64,000 nt of DNA from NCBI RefSeq assembly GCF_018294505.1, contig NC_057802.1, positions 312,160,209 to 312,224,208 on the forward strand, in the 5' to 3' direction. Below the pieces are notes generated by a model that did not search any database, was not told where the DNA came from, and saw only the letters and a list, made by a program, of their open reading frames with translations. Positions 9,325 through 22,000 of this stretch are shown piece by piece. The stretch is from Triticum aestivum (lineage: Eukaryota; Streptophyta; Magnoliopsida; Poales; Poaceae). The position numbers and the translations under genes are program-made. The stretch's first letter is position 1. Each line of letters starts with the position of its first letter.

Positions 9325-10999
9325 TCCGGACTCGTTTGACAGTGTCCGGGAGCTCGGCCGCCGAATTAAGGTTCTACTTGAGAAGGCCGCTCTGTACTTC
9401 TGCTGCTAAAGCAGCGGTGTGCTCCTCGGTACGGAGGGAGCGTTCCGTGTTTCCATTGACTGTTATGACGCCGCGTGGTCCGGACATCTTGAGCTTGAGA
9501 TAAGCGTAGTGTGGCACCGCATTGAATCGAGCAAATGCGGTTCGTCCAAGCAGTGTGTGATAGCCACTGCGAAAGGGGACGATATCGAAAATCAACTCTT
9601 CGCTTCGGAAGTTGTCCGGGGATCCGAAGACAACCTCTAGTGTGATTGAGCCCGTGCAACGGGCCTCTACACCTGGTATGACTCCTTTAAAGGTAGTCTT
9701 GGTGGGCTTAATTCTTGAGGGATTAATGCCCATTTTGCGCGTTGTGTCCTGATAGAGCAGGTTCAGGCTGCTACCACCGTCCATCAGGACTCGCGTGAGG
9801 CGGAATCCATCGATGATTGGATCGAGGACCAGTGCGGCTGAACCGCCGTGATGAATACTGGTCGGATGGTCCCTGCGATCGAAAGTGATTGGACAGGAAG
9901 ACCATGGGCTGAACTTTGGGGCGACTGGCTCCATTGCGTAGACATCCTTGAGCGCGCGCTTGCGCTCCCTCTTGGGGATGTGGGTGGTGTATATCATGTT
10001 CACCGTTTTGACCTGAGGGGGAAACTTCTTCTGTCCCCTTGTGTTCGGTGGACGGGGCTCCTCGTCATCGTCCTCGCTTTGCGACCCCTTCTCCTTGTTT
10101 TCGGCATTTAACTTGCCGGCTTGTTTAAAAACCCAACAGTCTCTCTTGGTATGATTGGCTGGCTTGTCGGGGGTACCGTGTATCTGGCATGGGCGATCAA
10201 GTATTCGGTCCAAACTGGATGATCCCGAATTGTTCTTTTTGAACGGCTTCTTCTGCTGGCCGGACTTGGAGCCACTGAATCCGGCGTTGACCGCTGTTTC
10301 GTCGGTATTATCACCGTTGTTTCGACGCTTGTGTCTGTTGCGTCGGGGCTTGCCGTTGCTATTTCTGGCTTCCGCAATGCCAGGTTCGCTTGCATTGTTA
10401 TTGCTACGGGCTAGCCAGCTATCTTCACCCGCGCAAAAGCGGGTCATAAGTGCCGTAAGGGCTGCCATGGACTTCGGCTTTTCTTGGCCGAGGTGTCGGG
10501 CGAGCCATTCGTCCCAGATGCTATGTTTAAAGGCCGCCAGGGCTTCGGCATCCGGACAGTCGACGATCTGGTTCTTTTTGGTTAAGAACCTAGTCTAGAG
10601 TTTCCTGGCTGACTCTCCGGGCTGTTGAATTATGTGAATTAAGTCGTCGGCATCCGGAGGTCTTACATATGTACCTTGGAAGTTGTCAAGGAAGGCCTCT
10701 TCCAAGTCCTCCCAGCTGCCGATAGAGTTTTCGGGCAGACTATTCAACCAGTGCCGGGCTGGTCCTTTGAGTTTTAGTGGGAGGTATTTGATGGCATGGA
10801 TATCATCGCCGCTGGCCATATGAATGTGAAGAAGAAAATCCTCGATCCATACCGTGGGTCTGTTGTCCCATCGTATGATTCGATGTTTACGGGTTTGAAC
10901 CCTTCTGGGAATTCGTGCTCCATTACCTCGTCAGTGAAGCAAAGGGGATATGCGGCGCCTCTGTATCGGGCCATGTCGCGACGTAGCTCGTATGGAGTC
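9325..10999 (-). pseudogene. Fatima-like gag (C-terminal part) and aspartic protease
   Basis: The minus strand carries the retrotransposon gag domain (WLNSLPENSIGSWEDLEEAF near 10700). Next come a basic nucleocapsid-like region (KPRRNRHKRRN near 10370) with CQIHGTPDKPANHTKRDCW as a zinc-knuckle-like segment, and an aspartic protease with VLMDGGSSLNLLY near 9800. A TAG at 10595-10597 breaks gag, most simply a mutated Trp codon. A frameshift lies near 10840-10860. Another TAG at 9374-9376 follows the protease. The frame then stays open to the CACTA border, so no reverse transcriptase is present. The 5' part of the same gag lies beyond the nested element, at 24028-25658. Confidence 0.75.
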
Positions 11000-11517
11000 T
11001 GTTGAGGATATAGACCTTAGAGTCACCCGCCAGGAGGGGCCGGGTTACTCATATGGTCGTTGCCAGAAGCCCGGAGCCAAGCTTGAAGACGATGGGCCAG
11101 AGATGGGCTTAAGACCCGGATATGGCTTAAGGCCCGTAGTTACAATCATTATTATGGTAGAACTTGTAGTGCAAGGCAAGAATAGTTGAGAGTCCGAGCC
11201 GGACACTCTTATGAGCCGGCCGGGACTCTGAGAGCTGCTGGGCGTCAGCCTCCTTATATGAAGGGACGACCCGGCAGCGGTTTAGAGAGAGAACAATCTC
11301 GACGAAAGCCAGGCATAGCAGTTAAGCTCCCTGGTCATCGAAACCCTAATCAATACCACCTCAAACTGGACGTAGGCTTTTACCTTCACCGTAAGGGGCC
11401 GAACCAGTATAAACCCTCGTATTCCTTGTCCCGCTTAACCCCTTCAAGCTTCCTAGTAGCGATGGCTCCACGACTAAGTCCTAGCTCGAGGACATCTGCC
11501 GTGACAATTCCACGACA
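11000..11517 (+). repeat. 5' LTR of the young gypsy element
   Basis: It is 518 bp and matches 23510-24027 except at 11035, 11088, 11100, 11336 and 11470. A promoter-like CCTTATATGAAGGG lies near 11250. The ORF-like stretch 11186-11653 starts in the LTR and is not thought to be a gene. Confidence 0.93.
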
Positions 11518-11519
11518 GT

Positions 11520-11536
11520 TGGCGCCCACCGTGGGG
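11520..11536 (+). other. Primer-binding site
   Basis: TGGCGCCCACCGTGGGG begins two bases after the 5' LTR. This is the position and form of the tRNA primer-binding site of many plant gypsy elements. Confidence 0.75.
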
Positions 11537-11653
11537 CTAGCGCACGGTGGATTTGAGTTCTTGAAGGGAAGCTTCAAAGGGCTCAAGGGATACGCTGTGG
11601 GCCGGATGACCAAGAGTCGTCGCGGCAAGCTCTACATCGACGATACAAACTAG

Positions 11654-14029
11654 GGCCCCGACGCCGGCTCAATTGAGTACGGGTACCAGGTCCCCTTCGG
11701 CGGAATTCACGTGTTCATCGGCAAGATTGGTGAGCCGGGCCCTGAGCCGGATCTCTGCGCCGATCTCATCGAGGCGGTTCAGCGTGCATGACCCGCCCGG
11801 GCCCGGCCTGCCGTAAGGCATGCTTTTGTGGGATGCGTCCATGGAGGGATCTCTGATCGGTCCGGGTCTGGTGATGAGACGGCCGCCGGCTCTGACGCCG
11901 AGTCGTCCACCGATGAGTCAAACTCATTGTATCAACTTCAAGATGGCCGGCTCATGGGTTATTCCGATGGTGACAGTGTTCCGGACCCGTTTGAGCCGCC
12001 AAGTCAGGTTGGGGTCTTTATGACCGGTGCACAGCCTGTTCAGAACCCTGCTGCTGGAGCGGGAAACCCGGTGCCCTCGCCGGCTCAGGTGCTAATGGAT
12101 CTCACGGACAAGATGACGGCCCTGTTAACCGCCACGGTTGACCCAGCGGATCAAGCTCAGCATGATGCGGAGGTGGCATAGTTAAAATTGGATCTAGTGA
12201 AGGCTAAGGAGGATCTGGCAGCGGAAGGGATCAGGATGGCTGCAGAGCGGGCGGCTCTCGATGCCCGAACCCAGTTGATTCAAGCGCAGTCCTTCCGGCT
12301 CACGATGGATCAAAACGCGTCCAATGAGGTCCTGAGAAGGAGGCATCAAAAGGCCCAATCTCGACTCCCTCCGGTTTACGATCCACGCAACCTCTTCAAC
12401 ACGCCAGGTGCAGGGTCTAGTAACCCGCCAGGGGTCATAGTGCCCGGGTCGGGGACCCCTATTCAGCCACAAGTAATGGGGCCTCCCCAGATGCCCCCTG
12501 CCCCGCCTCAGTATGTGCCAACACCACCGGGTCATTATAACAACCCGCTGGAGAACATGGTCGCTGCGGCAGCACGGCTGGCGGCTCTCCCGGTCGACGG
12601 CGACTCTCCGACGGCTATTGAAACTCGCCGGGTCAGGGAACTCCTTCAGACAGCACTGGCACAGCAAGAGGCGTACTCCTATAGCCGAGACAGGATCCAC
12701 TCGACCCCTCGTCCAGGCCGGAGCCCGAGTTACAGCCGGCACATGGTCTCAGCGACCGGCTCAAGTAACGTCCGACGCCATGACCCGCCCCCTGGCCATG
12801 GCCCGGCTCATAACGGAGCCTTTCACGCAGCAGACCAAGACAGAGCGCGGCAAGAGGCGGAGCAGGTGCCTCAGTTGACGGCCTACCAGACTCCCCCGGC
12901 TTATCCGACGACGTCCGTCGATGTGGGTATCCCTACCAGGACTGGGGGTGTCCCTTGCTTAGTACCAGCTATCCGCAATGAACGTTTACCCAAGGACTTC
13001 AAAGGCCCTAGGAAGGTGCCCAACTACACGGCTGACTTACAACCCGCAGCCTGGATCGAGAGTTACGAGATGGCCATGGAACTACTGGAGGTCAGTGAGG
13101 CAGCAATGGCCAAGTACTTCACCATGATGTTGGATGGGACTGCCCGCACTTGGTTGAAAGGGCTACCACCGAACTCCATCGGGTCTTGGGCTGAGCTGAA
13201 AGCCCGGTTCATCCAAAACTTTAAGGATACCTACAGACAGTCTATGTCAATTGTGGATTTGACTAACTATAAACAGCAGGAGGGTGAATCCACGACGCAT
13301 TGGGTTCGCCGGGTCAAGGAGATCATACATTCGTCAGATAAGATGGATGCCGGCTCTGCAGTCTTAATGCTGGAACAGAATTGTCGTTTCGTGCCCCTGA
13401 AGATGAAACTCGGGCGGCTTAAGCGCGACTGTAGTGATATGGGTACACTAATGGCGGCTCTTGTCAAGTACGCCGATTCTGATGGTACCAAGGATCCCCC
13501 TTCAGATGATGAAAGGGCAGGGAAGGGAAAGAAGAATGGCAATGGCAAGGGTCCTCAGCATAACCCGGGGAACCAAGGAGGAGGCAAGCGCAAGGCCGAT
13601 GGCAGCCTAGAGTTTGTAGCCAACGCCAGCTCACAAGGTAATAACCAGCGACGCAAGGGGAGGCCCCCTCCCCGAGGCGGCGGGTCAGGCCCGACGCTGG
13701 AGCAACTGTTGAATGAGCCTTGTCCAAGGCATGGCTCTAGAGAGAAGCCAGCGACTCATCTATGGAAGGATTGTGCAATCATGAAGGCCTTTAAGAGCTA
13801 CAATGGCCCGGGCGGCGGCTCAGGCGCCGGCGGTTTTCATGGCCCGGGCGGCGGCTCAAATTCTAAACCTCCGAACGGTCAACGGGGCTTTAATCAACAG
13901 TCTGGTCAGGTCATCAACAACAGCAGGGGGGTTATCAGACTAATCCAAAGCAGCTTAGCGGTGGACAATATCATGTGTTTACCACCAGTTTGTGTAAGCG
14001 AGATCAGAAGCTTCATAAGAGGGCTGTGA
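11654..14029 (+). pseudogene. gag of the young gypsy element
   Basis: The frame is long but broken. In-frame stops lie at about 11654, about 11790 and 12179-12181. From 12188 it is open for 613 codons. Early residues are acidic and proline-rich. The retrotransposon gag domain lies at roughly 12990-13480 (LPKDFKGPRKVPNYTADLQP, then WLKGLPPNSIGSWAELKARF). A basic Gly-rich tail with a zinc-knuckle-like CPRHGSREKPATHLWKDC follows near 13720-13775. The frame that leads into protease is one base back, so a single-base loss near 13905-13925, just before a run of six G, separates the two. The true start codon is not certain. Confidence 0.75.
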
Positions 14030-14766
14030 ATGCTGTTGAGCCGGCGGTTCCACGCTACTTGCGGTGGTCTGAGCAGCCTATAGTGTGGAGTAGGGAGGAT
14101 CACCCTCCACGGGTGGATAATCCGGGTCACTTGGCCCTAGTGGTGGCTCCTCAGGTGGGAGGATATAAGTTCACTAAGGTGCTCATGGACGGAGGCAGTA
14201 GCATCAACATCCTCTATTATGAGACTTTCCGTCGTATGGGGCTGATTGATAAAAACCTCAGCCAGTCCAACACTATTTTCCACGGTGTGGTACCTGGTAA
14301 GTCGGCTTACCCAGTCGGCAAGATTGAATTGGAAGTGGCCTTTGGAGATGAGAACAACTACAGGGTGGAGAAATTGACCTTTGAGGTGGTCAAGATAAGA
14401 AGCCCGTACCATGCTATATTTGGACGGCCGGCTTACGCCAAGTTCATGGCATGGCCGTGTTATGTGTACTTACAGCTCAAGATGCCAGGTCACAATGGGA
14501 CCATTACGGTTCACGGCAGCCGGAAAGTGGCGCTGGAGTGTGAGGAAGGCGATGCGGCTTATGCAGAATCTGTTTGTGCAACAGAGGAGTTGAAGTTTTA
14601 CAAAGACAATGTTGACCCAACAGATATGACCTCTCTGAAAAAGCCAACTACGGAGAATGAGCCGGCGATGAAATTTAAGTCAGCTGATGAAACTAAGCTT
14701 GTTGATTTTGTTCCAGGAGATTCATCTCAACAGTTTAGTATCAGTGCCAATCTGGATCCGCAATAG
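13921..14766 (+). CDS. Aspartic protease region of the young gypsy element
   Basis: In frame 1 the sequence reads QQGGYQTNP and runs through a conserved linker (KRAVNAVEPAVPRYLRWSEQ) into a retropepsin-like domain. The active-site motif VLMDGGSSINILYY lies at about 14180-14221, followed by the RSPYHAIFGRP segment typical of gypsy proteases. The frame ends in TAG at 14764-14766, in the context CAA-TAG-GAA. After this stop the same frame stays open straight into reverse transcriptase. The stop may be a mutation, or a regulated boundary between Gag-Pro and Pol. Confidence 0.8.
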   Translation, partial: QQGGYQTNPKQLSGGQYHVFTTSLCKRDQKLHKRAVNAVEPAVPRYLRWSEQPIVWSREDHPPRVDNPGHLALVVAPQVGGYKFTKVLMDGGSSINILYYETFRRMGLIDKNLSQSNTIFHGVVPGKSAYPVGKIELEVAFGDENNYRVEKLTFEVVKIRSPYHAIFGRPAYAKFMAWPCYVYLQLKMPGHNGTITVHGSRKVALECEEGDAAYAESVCATEELKFYKDNVDPTDMTSLKKPTTENEPAMKFKSADETKLVDFVPGDSSQQFSISANLDPQ

Positions 14767-17700
14767 GAAAGCGCGCTCATCGAGTTCATCCGTGAGAATA
14801 GGGACATCTTCGCATGGAAACCTTCAGACATGCCAGGTGTACCTAGAGAACTCGCTGAGCACACTCTCAATGTTGATCCGAAATTTAAGCCGGTCAGGCA
14901 GTTCCTTCGGCGGTTTAATGAAGAGAGGCGGAAAGCTATTGGTGAAGAGGTGGCCCGGCTCTTGGCGGCCGGGTTTATTGTTGAAGTCTTTCACCCGGAA
15001 TGGTTAGCTAACCCGGTGCTCGTACTCAAGAAGAATGGCACTTGGCGGATGTGTGTGGACTACACGGACTTAAACAAGGCGTGTCCGGCTGATCCTTTTG
15101 CACTTCCCCGTATTGATCAAATTATTGATGCTACGGCGGGTTGTGCGCGCTTAAGTTTCTTGGACGCTTATTCTGGATATCATCAGATTAAAATGGCAGT
15201 TAAGGACCAGGAGAAGACGGCGTTCATCACTCCCTTTGGAGCCTTCTGCTATGTGTCTATGCCTTTTGGACTCAAGTGTGCACAGGCGACTTATCAGCGT
15301 TGTGTACAGAACTGTCTTCATAACCAGATTGGGCGCAATGTTCATGCTTATGTGGACGATATTGTGGTTAAATCCATAAAGGAGGAAACCCTGATAGATG
15401 ATTTAAGGGAGACCTTTGATAACCTCCGGGTCTACAAGATGATGCTTAACCCGGCCAAGTGTGTTTTTGGTGTTCCTGTAGGAAAACTCTTGGGTTTTTT
15501 TGGTTTCTGACAGAGGCATTGAAGCTAACCCAGAGAAGATCAAGGCCATCACCTCCCTGGCTAAACCGGCGTGTATAAATGACGTTCAGCGCTTGGCGGG
15601 TCGCATCGCTGCTTTAAGCCGGTTCATAAGCCGTTTGGGAGAGAAGGCCATGCCATTATATCAGTTGATGAAGAAAACTGATAACTTTGTCTGGAATGAT
15701 GCAGCTAATACTGCCTTTGAGGAGTTGAAGAAGCAACTGGCAGAGCCTCCAGTCCTTGCTGCTCCGGTTGATAAGGAGCCCTTATTATTATATGTGGCGG
15801 CGAACACACGGGCTGTCAGTGTAGCTATGGTGGTGGAGCGCAAGGAAGAGGGTAAGGAGTATCCGGTTCAGCGGCCGGTTTATTATGTCAGCGAAGTGCT
15901 CATCGAGTCCAAACAGCGGTACCCGCATTGGCAGAAGCTTGTTTACGGTGTGTTCATGGCAAGCCGGAAACTTAAGCATTATTTCCATGGTCATCCCATC
16001 ACTGTGGTCAGTTCTGCCCCTCTTGGTGACATCATCCAAAACAGAGAGGCCACAGGGAGAGTGGCTATGTGGGCTATAGAGCTGGGACCTCACGATCTCA
16101 AATATGTGCCATGCACTGCTGTCAAATCTCAGGCCTTGGTGGATTTCATCAATGATTGGACAGAGTCACAAGTGCCCGAGCAAAAGCCGGATAACACATA
16201 TTGGACTATTCACTTCGATGGGTCCAGGCAGTTGGAGGGCTCGGGGGCTGGAGTTGTATTGGCTTCCCCTAAAGGTGACAAATTCCATTATGTGCTACGG
16301 TTGATGTTTCCGTGCACTAACAATGCGGCTGAGTACGAGGCCTTGCTCCACGGTCTTCGGATGGCTAAGGAGATGAGCTTGAGCCGGGTAAGGTGTTTCG
16401 GTGACTCAGACTTGGTGGCTCAACAAGTATCAGGCAAGTGGGACTCTAAGGACCCTCTCATGGCGGCTTATCGCCGCGAAGTTGACGCCATTGCTGGGCA
16501 CTTTCAGGGTTACCAAGTAGAGCACATTGATCGCAGGGAGAACGAGGCGGCTGATGCGTTAAGCCGGCTAGGCTCTCAGCGAAAGCCGGTGCCACCTAAT
16601 ACTTTCCTGGATGTCCTGCATAATCCTTCTGTTAAGCTGCCTACGGAAGAAGACTTGGCTGTCCCTGACCCGGAGGCACGACTGGTGGCGGCTCTCCACG
16701 TCATACCCGACTGGACAATGCCCTATTTGGCTTACATGACCCGGGGTGAGTTGCCTGAGGATGAAACTTTGGCCAGACAAATAACCCGGCGGGCTAAGTC
16801 AATGATTGTTATCAATGGCGAGTTGCATCATCGCAGTGTTACAGGGGCGTTTCAGCGTTGTGTCTCCCCTGAGGAAGGTCAAGAGATCTTGCATGAGATT
16901 CATGAAGGGGATTGTGGCCATCACGCCGGTTCAAAGTCTCTTGTAGCCAAGGCTTTCCGCCATGGTTTTTATTGGCTGACGGCTCATGCTGATGCGGAGG
17001 ACTTGGTCAGTAAATGTGATGGTTGCCAGAGGTTCGCACGACGGGCTCATGTGCCGGCTCAGGAGCTGAGGATGATCCCAATCACTTGGCCCTTTGCGGT
17101 CTGGGGGCTTGATATGGTTGGGCCTTTTAAAAGGTCCAAAGATAAGAAGACCCACCTCTTGGTGGCAGTTGATAAATTCACAAAATGGGTGGAAGCTGAG
17201 CCAGTTAGCAAGTGTGATGCAGCCACGGCGGTTCAATTTATGAAAAAGGTGATTTTCCGCTTTGGCTTTCCGCACAGCATTATAACTGACAATGGCACTA
17301 ATCTATCTAAAGGCGTCATGGAAGAGTTTTGTCAACGAGAGCATATCTGACTTGATGTCTCCTCAGTTGCTCATCCTCAATCCAATGGTCAAGCTGAGAG
17401 GGCTAATCAGGAGATTCTGAAGGGCATCAAGCCCTGGCTTTTTGTCCCTTTGCAACGGACGCCGAGTTGTTGGGTGGAGGAGTTGCCCTCCGTGTTATGG
17501 AGCATCAACACTACTCCTAATAGGTCTACAGGCTTCACGCCTTTCTTCATGGTTTATGGGGCAGAGGCCGTCCTCCCCAGTGACATCCGTCATGACTCAC
17601 CTCGAGTGGCGGCTTATGTCGAGGCGGACAATGAACAGGCGCGCCAAGATGCTCTTGACTTGTTGGACAAACAGCGTGATGTGGCCGCAGCTCGCTCCGC

Positions 17701-17971
17701 GATTTACCAACAAGACCTGCGCCATTATCATAGTCGCCGGGTTAAAACTCGGGTCTTCCAGGAAGGCGATCTCGTGCTCCGGCTCATCCAGGATCAAACA
17801 GATGCGCACAAGCTCTCCCCGCCTTGGGAAGGACCCTTTGTGGTCAGCAAGAACTTGCACAACGGGTCATATTACCTCATTGACATTCGGGAGCATAAAG
17901 ATTCACGTAAGTCGGAGGAAGAGACCCGTCGGCCGTGGAACATAGCTCAGCTTCGGCCTTACTACACTTGA
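14767..17971 (+). pseudogene. pol: reverse transcriptase, RNase H, aRNH and integrase
   Basis: The domains run in order. Reverse transcriptase (about 14900-15500) has WRMCVDYTDLNKACP, FLDAYSGYHQI and the catalytic YVDD at 15349-15360. The connected RNase H lies at about 15600-16090. The archaeal-type RNase H has IHFDGSRQLEGSGAGVVL near 16205 and NNAAEYEALLHGL. Integrase has HHAGSK, CDGCQR, GLDMVGPF, TDNGT and NGQAERANQE, and its C-terminal part ends at 17971. Two lesions break it. A run of seven T at 15494-15500, where six would keep frame, shifts the frame after YVDD. TGA at 17348-17350, in place of an expected Arg codon, lies within the integrase core. Otherwise all motifs look intact. Confidence 0.88.
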
Positions 17972-19062
17972 GCCGCCAACTCTCGTGATGTACATATTTC
18001 TCTCAGCCATGTATATATTATGATAAGCAATAAAGCAGGACCTCTGTCCTTTTTTCTCCTCCAAATATGCACGTGTTGTTTTCATTGCAAGATTACATGA
18101 TGACTTGAAGGAGGATCCGGCTTATGATCGTATTCGAATCTAGCTGTAAGCAATAAGGTCACTTGGGGGCTTCCTGTTCAAACATGGGTTGTATTCGAAC
18201 CAAAGAGAACATAGCTGTCGATACCCATTTGATTGGCAAAGTGCCGAGCTCATTGGGGAGCTTTCCTTGATCATATTTGAATCATGGTTTCACCCCTTTG
18301 GGAACCGACGTGGATCGTATTCGAATCAGCGTCATTAAAGAATTCTTAAAATCACTTGGGGGCTTCCTGTTCAAACATGGGTCGTATTCTAACCAAAGAG
18401 AACATAGCTGTCGATACCCTCTTGATTGGCATCGCCACACCCACTGGGGGCTATATGATCGTATTCGAATCTTAGCATAACCCCTTTGGGCCGGGTCTCT
18501 GGTCGTATTCGAACGGAAGCCCCTAAGTTCTTCTGTTTCATTATAGGGTACTTCTGATCATTTCAAAGTGTGTACGGGCGGGTATCACTTGGCCGGTTTA
18601 AACTTTGATTTCCAGTGATAATTGGACACAATGGGTGTTATTAAGACAGGTAAACCGGAATTGAGGTGCCAACCTTATTACCCGGGTTATCTAAACCAGA
18701 AGTATACTTGCAGGCCACTAAGTATGATATTACGGGTGCATTAAGGATATAATTGGAGTTCAGTCCTTTTGGATTCATATTCCGGGTTATATATCTAAAA
18801 CTTATGATTCTCAGGGCAGTAAGCCGCCTCGAGACTTGTGATTTGCCCTTCTATGCAGGATAGTTAAAGGCAGCTATTTTGAGATTAAGGAAATAAAGGA
18901 TTGATTATGACCCAAAGAAACATAAAGGAGACAACTTCATCAGACTTAACGTTCAAGGCGTGCACGATGGCACGGCAAGGATAAAAGTATTGGTCCTACT
19001 CTATTACAAAGACTCATTGAGTCCCAAAGGGTGAGGCATTGATTCATAAGCCGCCAGCTGAG
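17972..19062 (+). repeat. Noncoding spacer with tandem TCGTATTCGAATC repeats
   Basis: The spacer lies between pol and the end of the antisense gene. A segment with CACTTGGGGGCTTCCTGTTC and AACATAGCTGTCGATACCC occurs twice with a 193-bp offset (about 18161 and 18354). The palindrome-containing motif TCGTATTCGAA recurs at about 18128, 18315, 18461 and 18504, with variants nearby. Nothing codes. It may hold transcription end signals for both strands. Confidence 0.6.
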
Positions 19063-22000
19063 TTACAACGCTTGCTGAGTTGAAGTCTCCGGCTCATTCC
19101 TCTCTTCTCCTCCGGCTGATCCCAAGACCCGGAAAGTTGATGACTTCCAGTCGATGCCGCTGAGAGCTTCGAATTGGGCTTCCTCGTCAATTAACCCGGC
19201 CGGGTCAATCTCCGGGGCAAAAGTGTGCTGACGAGCCAGCGGGATCAAGTTGAGGGCTTCATAGCGCGGAGTAGGAATCCTCTGATTTTCTGCGTCGTAG
19301 CCCGGCTGGTACTTGGTCAGATCGGTATCGTTGCCGATAAGAGTGGCCACCGGGCGTACGGCCTTCACGCAAGCTGCGAAGTCCTTCTGATCAAAGGCGG
19401 TGCCGTCTTCCTTCAGACTTGGGTAGCCGAGGGCGATGTCCGCCGGGTCTAACTCTGGCAAGAACGCCTTGGCCCGGCTCAGCGCAGCAATCGCTCCGGC
19501 TCTTGCAGAGGCCCGTCGCAGTTCTTGGATCCGTTGAGGCAGAACGGCAAGCCGGCGAAAGACTTCCGCCAGGTGAGTCGGCACCTCGTTGGAGAGGGCC
19601 ACCACAGCCAAGGCACGTTGTGACCCGGTGTAGAGTTGCTCCACCAGGGTGTATATGGCCTTCAGCTTGGTCACCACACTCTGATTCAGGTTGGCACTTC
19701 TGGGACCTGTTTAACAGAGTCAGATAAGCCGCCGACAAGGATGACATTATGAGATATAAACATTCTAAACTTGATGAAAGCCGGTGAGACGACTTACCGA
19801 AGATTGCGGCCACCATCTGGGACACTTGGCGCTTTAGGCCGGAGAGCTCGGCGGTCTTCTCGGAGAGAGCCTTCTCCGCCTGTTCAGCCCGGTTCATCAA
19901 TGCGGCCTTTTCTTCGGCCCACGCCTTCCGCTCAGCGTCGAACTCCGTCTTCAGCTTCTCTTGCGCGGCGATGCTGGACACAAACTTGGCGTTTGCCTTC
20001 CGGGTCTCCATCTCTTGCATCTTCAGCCGGTTCTTGAGATCAGCAAGGTCAGCCTCAAGCTTCTTGCCAGCGGCCTGTACAAATTTCCAGGTTATGGCAT
20101 GAACATTACTCTACAAATTTAAAGTCCCAAGCGTTTTCCAAGCAAAGACACTTGGCACTTGGGGGCTAATGCATATTGAACGTTTCTATCTACACATTGC
20201 CGGTTCAAATGGAGTAAGCCGGAACCTAAGTCTACAACATACTCAATCATAAGTCGTCGACTTGGGGGCTAGCATGGTACAGGTAACTACGCAGTAAGTA
20301 AGAGGACAGAAGAATATTACCTCAGATTTCTGCTGGATCTGGGTCACCATAGCGATCTCTGCGTCCCGGCTCTTGTGCACTTGGCTGACGAAGCCGGAGA
20401 CGATCTCTCCAATGTTCAAGTTGGAGTAGTCGGTGAGGTCCAGGTTAACCCGGCGCGACTCTAGAAGCTCCCCTTTGGCGGAGCACTTGGCCAGCACGGT
20501 AGGTCTCCCCGGCTCAACAAACTCTGTCCGGGTGATTACCACGTCCGGGTCATCAGCTGGGGGAGCCGAGCTGGAGGCCTCCGGGTTAACAGCAGCTTCT
20601 GTAGTTGTCTTGGTGGTTGGGGCTGCGGCCTCAGTTGCAGAGGCAGCTGGCGGCTCTTGAGCGGCTGCCTCTGGCTCAGACAAGTCCGGCTCATCGACCG
20701 GCTTGGACTTCTTCGCCCTCTTGGTGATCTTGGCCTGGGCACTGAAAGGATAAAATGATTAAGCATAATAGGTAAGTGAAGACAAAAGTATAACATGAGA
20801 TGGTTATCATTACCCGGGCACGGTCTTGAAAGCCGGCAGGCTTGACTGCATAGAGTCGCCGGAAGAGGGGGAAGTCTCCTGATAATTTGAGTCAGAAGAG
20901 TTGAGCGGTTGACGTATAACACCTGCCAAAGAATGAAAAGGGTACAATTTTGAGATCACCTCGGTCCGGCGTTTCCTCGATGCGTCAGGTAACCCGGAGG
21001 AGAGGTCGGTGCTTTTGTCGGTCCGGGTGTGCCGCCGGCTTTCATGAACCTGTCGCTTCAAAATAAATTGAGGGTCTTGATAAGCTAAAGGATGTGAAAA
21101 GCTTACTTTCCGGGTTACCCTTCGGACGTTCAGCTTTGGCAAGGGCTCCGAGTCGGAGGAAAGTGACATTACCTCTTCAACCACCGGGTTACTTGCGCCG
21201 GTGTCATCCTGTCAATGAGCAAGTATTGATAAGGCGGATAGCAACAAATAACAAATACAGCAAGGACTTAAAGGCTCAGGGGTTACCTCTGACTCGGAGC
21301 TGTCGCTTAATTGCATCAGCTCTGAAGCAGTAGGCCTGCTTCCTTTCTTGTGAGGGGCGGCTTTCTTGGCGGCTTTCTTCGCCTTTCTGGCCTTCTTGGC
21401 CGCCTCATGGTCATATTTGACCCGCTAGAACTTATCATCAGCCTGAAAAATGCAATGAGGTTTTCTTAAAACGATTCAGATGAAAGTTATGTACAGATAA
21501 GATGTTCAGATTAGTGGCTTACCGCTGGGGCTGGGTTGGTCTTGCAGAAGGGGGCTAGCCCGGTCCTTCCGCAGTCTGCCAGGCTCTCGTTCAAAAGAGC
21601 CTTGGTCATATCTTCTTCAACGTCTTCAGGAAGATCGTTGCGGCTGTGTCTCTGAGGGTCATCCTTTCGGCCCGTGTACTCACACATTAAGCCGGGGCGG
21701 CGGCTCAATGGGATCACCCGCCATGAGATCCAGACCCGGACCAGATCGATTCCATTCAGACCATTGCCCAGGAGAGCCTTGATCTTGTTGATAGTGGGGA
21801 GCAGAGGTTGGCGCTCCGCTTGAGTCAGCTTGTCTGACAGTGGGTGAGTCGGCTCCAGACGCGAGGGGCGAAAGCCGGGCAACGGACTCTCGTCAGCCGG
21901 TGACGTGTCTTGGCAGTAAAACCACGTCAGATTCCAGTCCTTGGGGTGGCTGGGCGGCTCTGCGTAAGAGAAAAGGCAGTCCCTACGCCGCTGGATGGAG

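Noticed and set aside
12194..12742. 182-codon minus-strand frame opposite gag
   Set aside because: Antisense shadow of a proline-rich gag. Not in the antisense-gene position and without splice or domain support.
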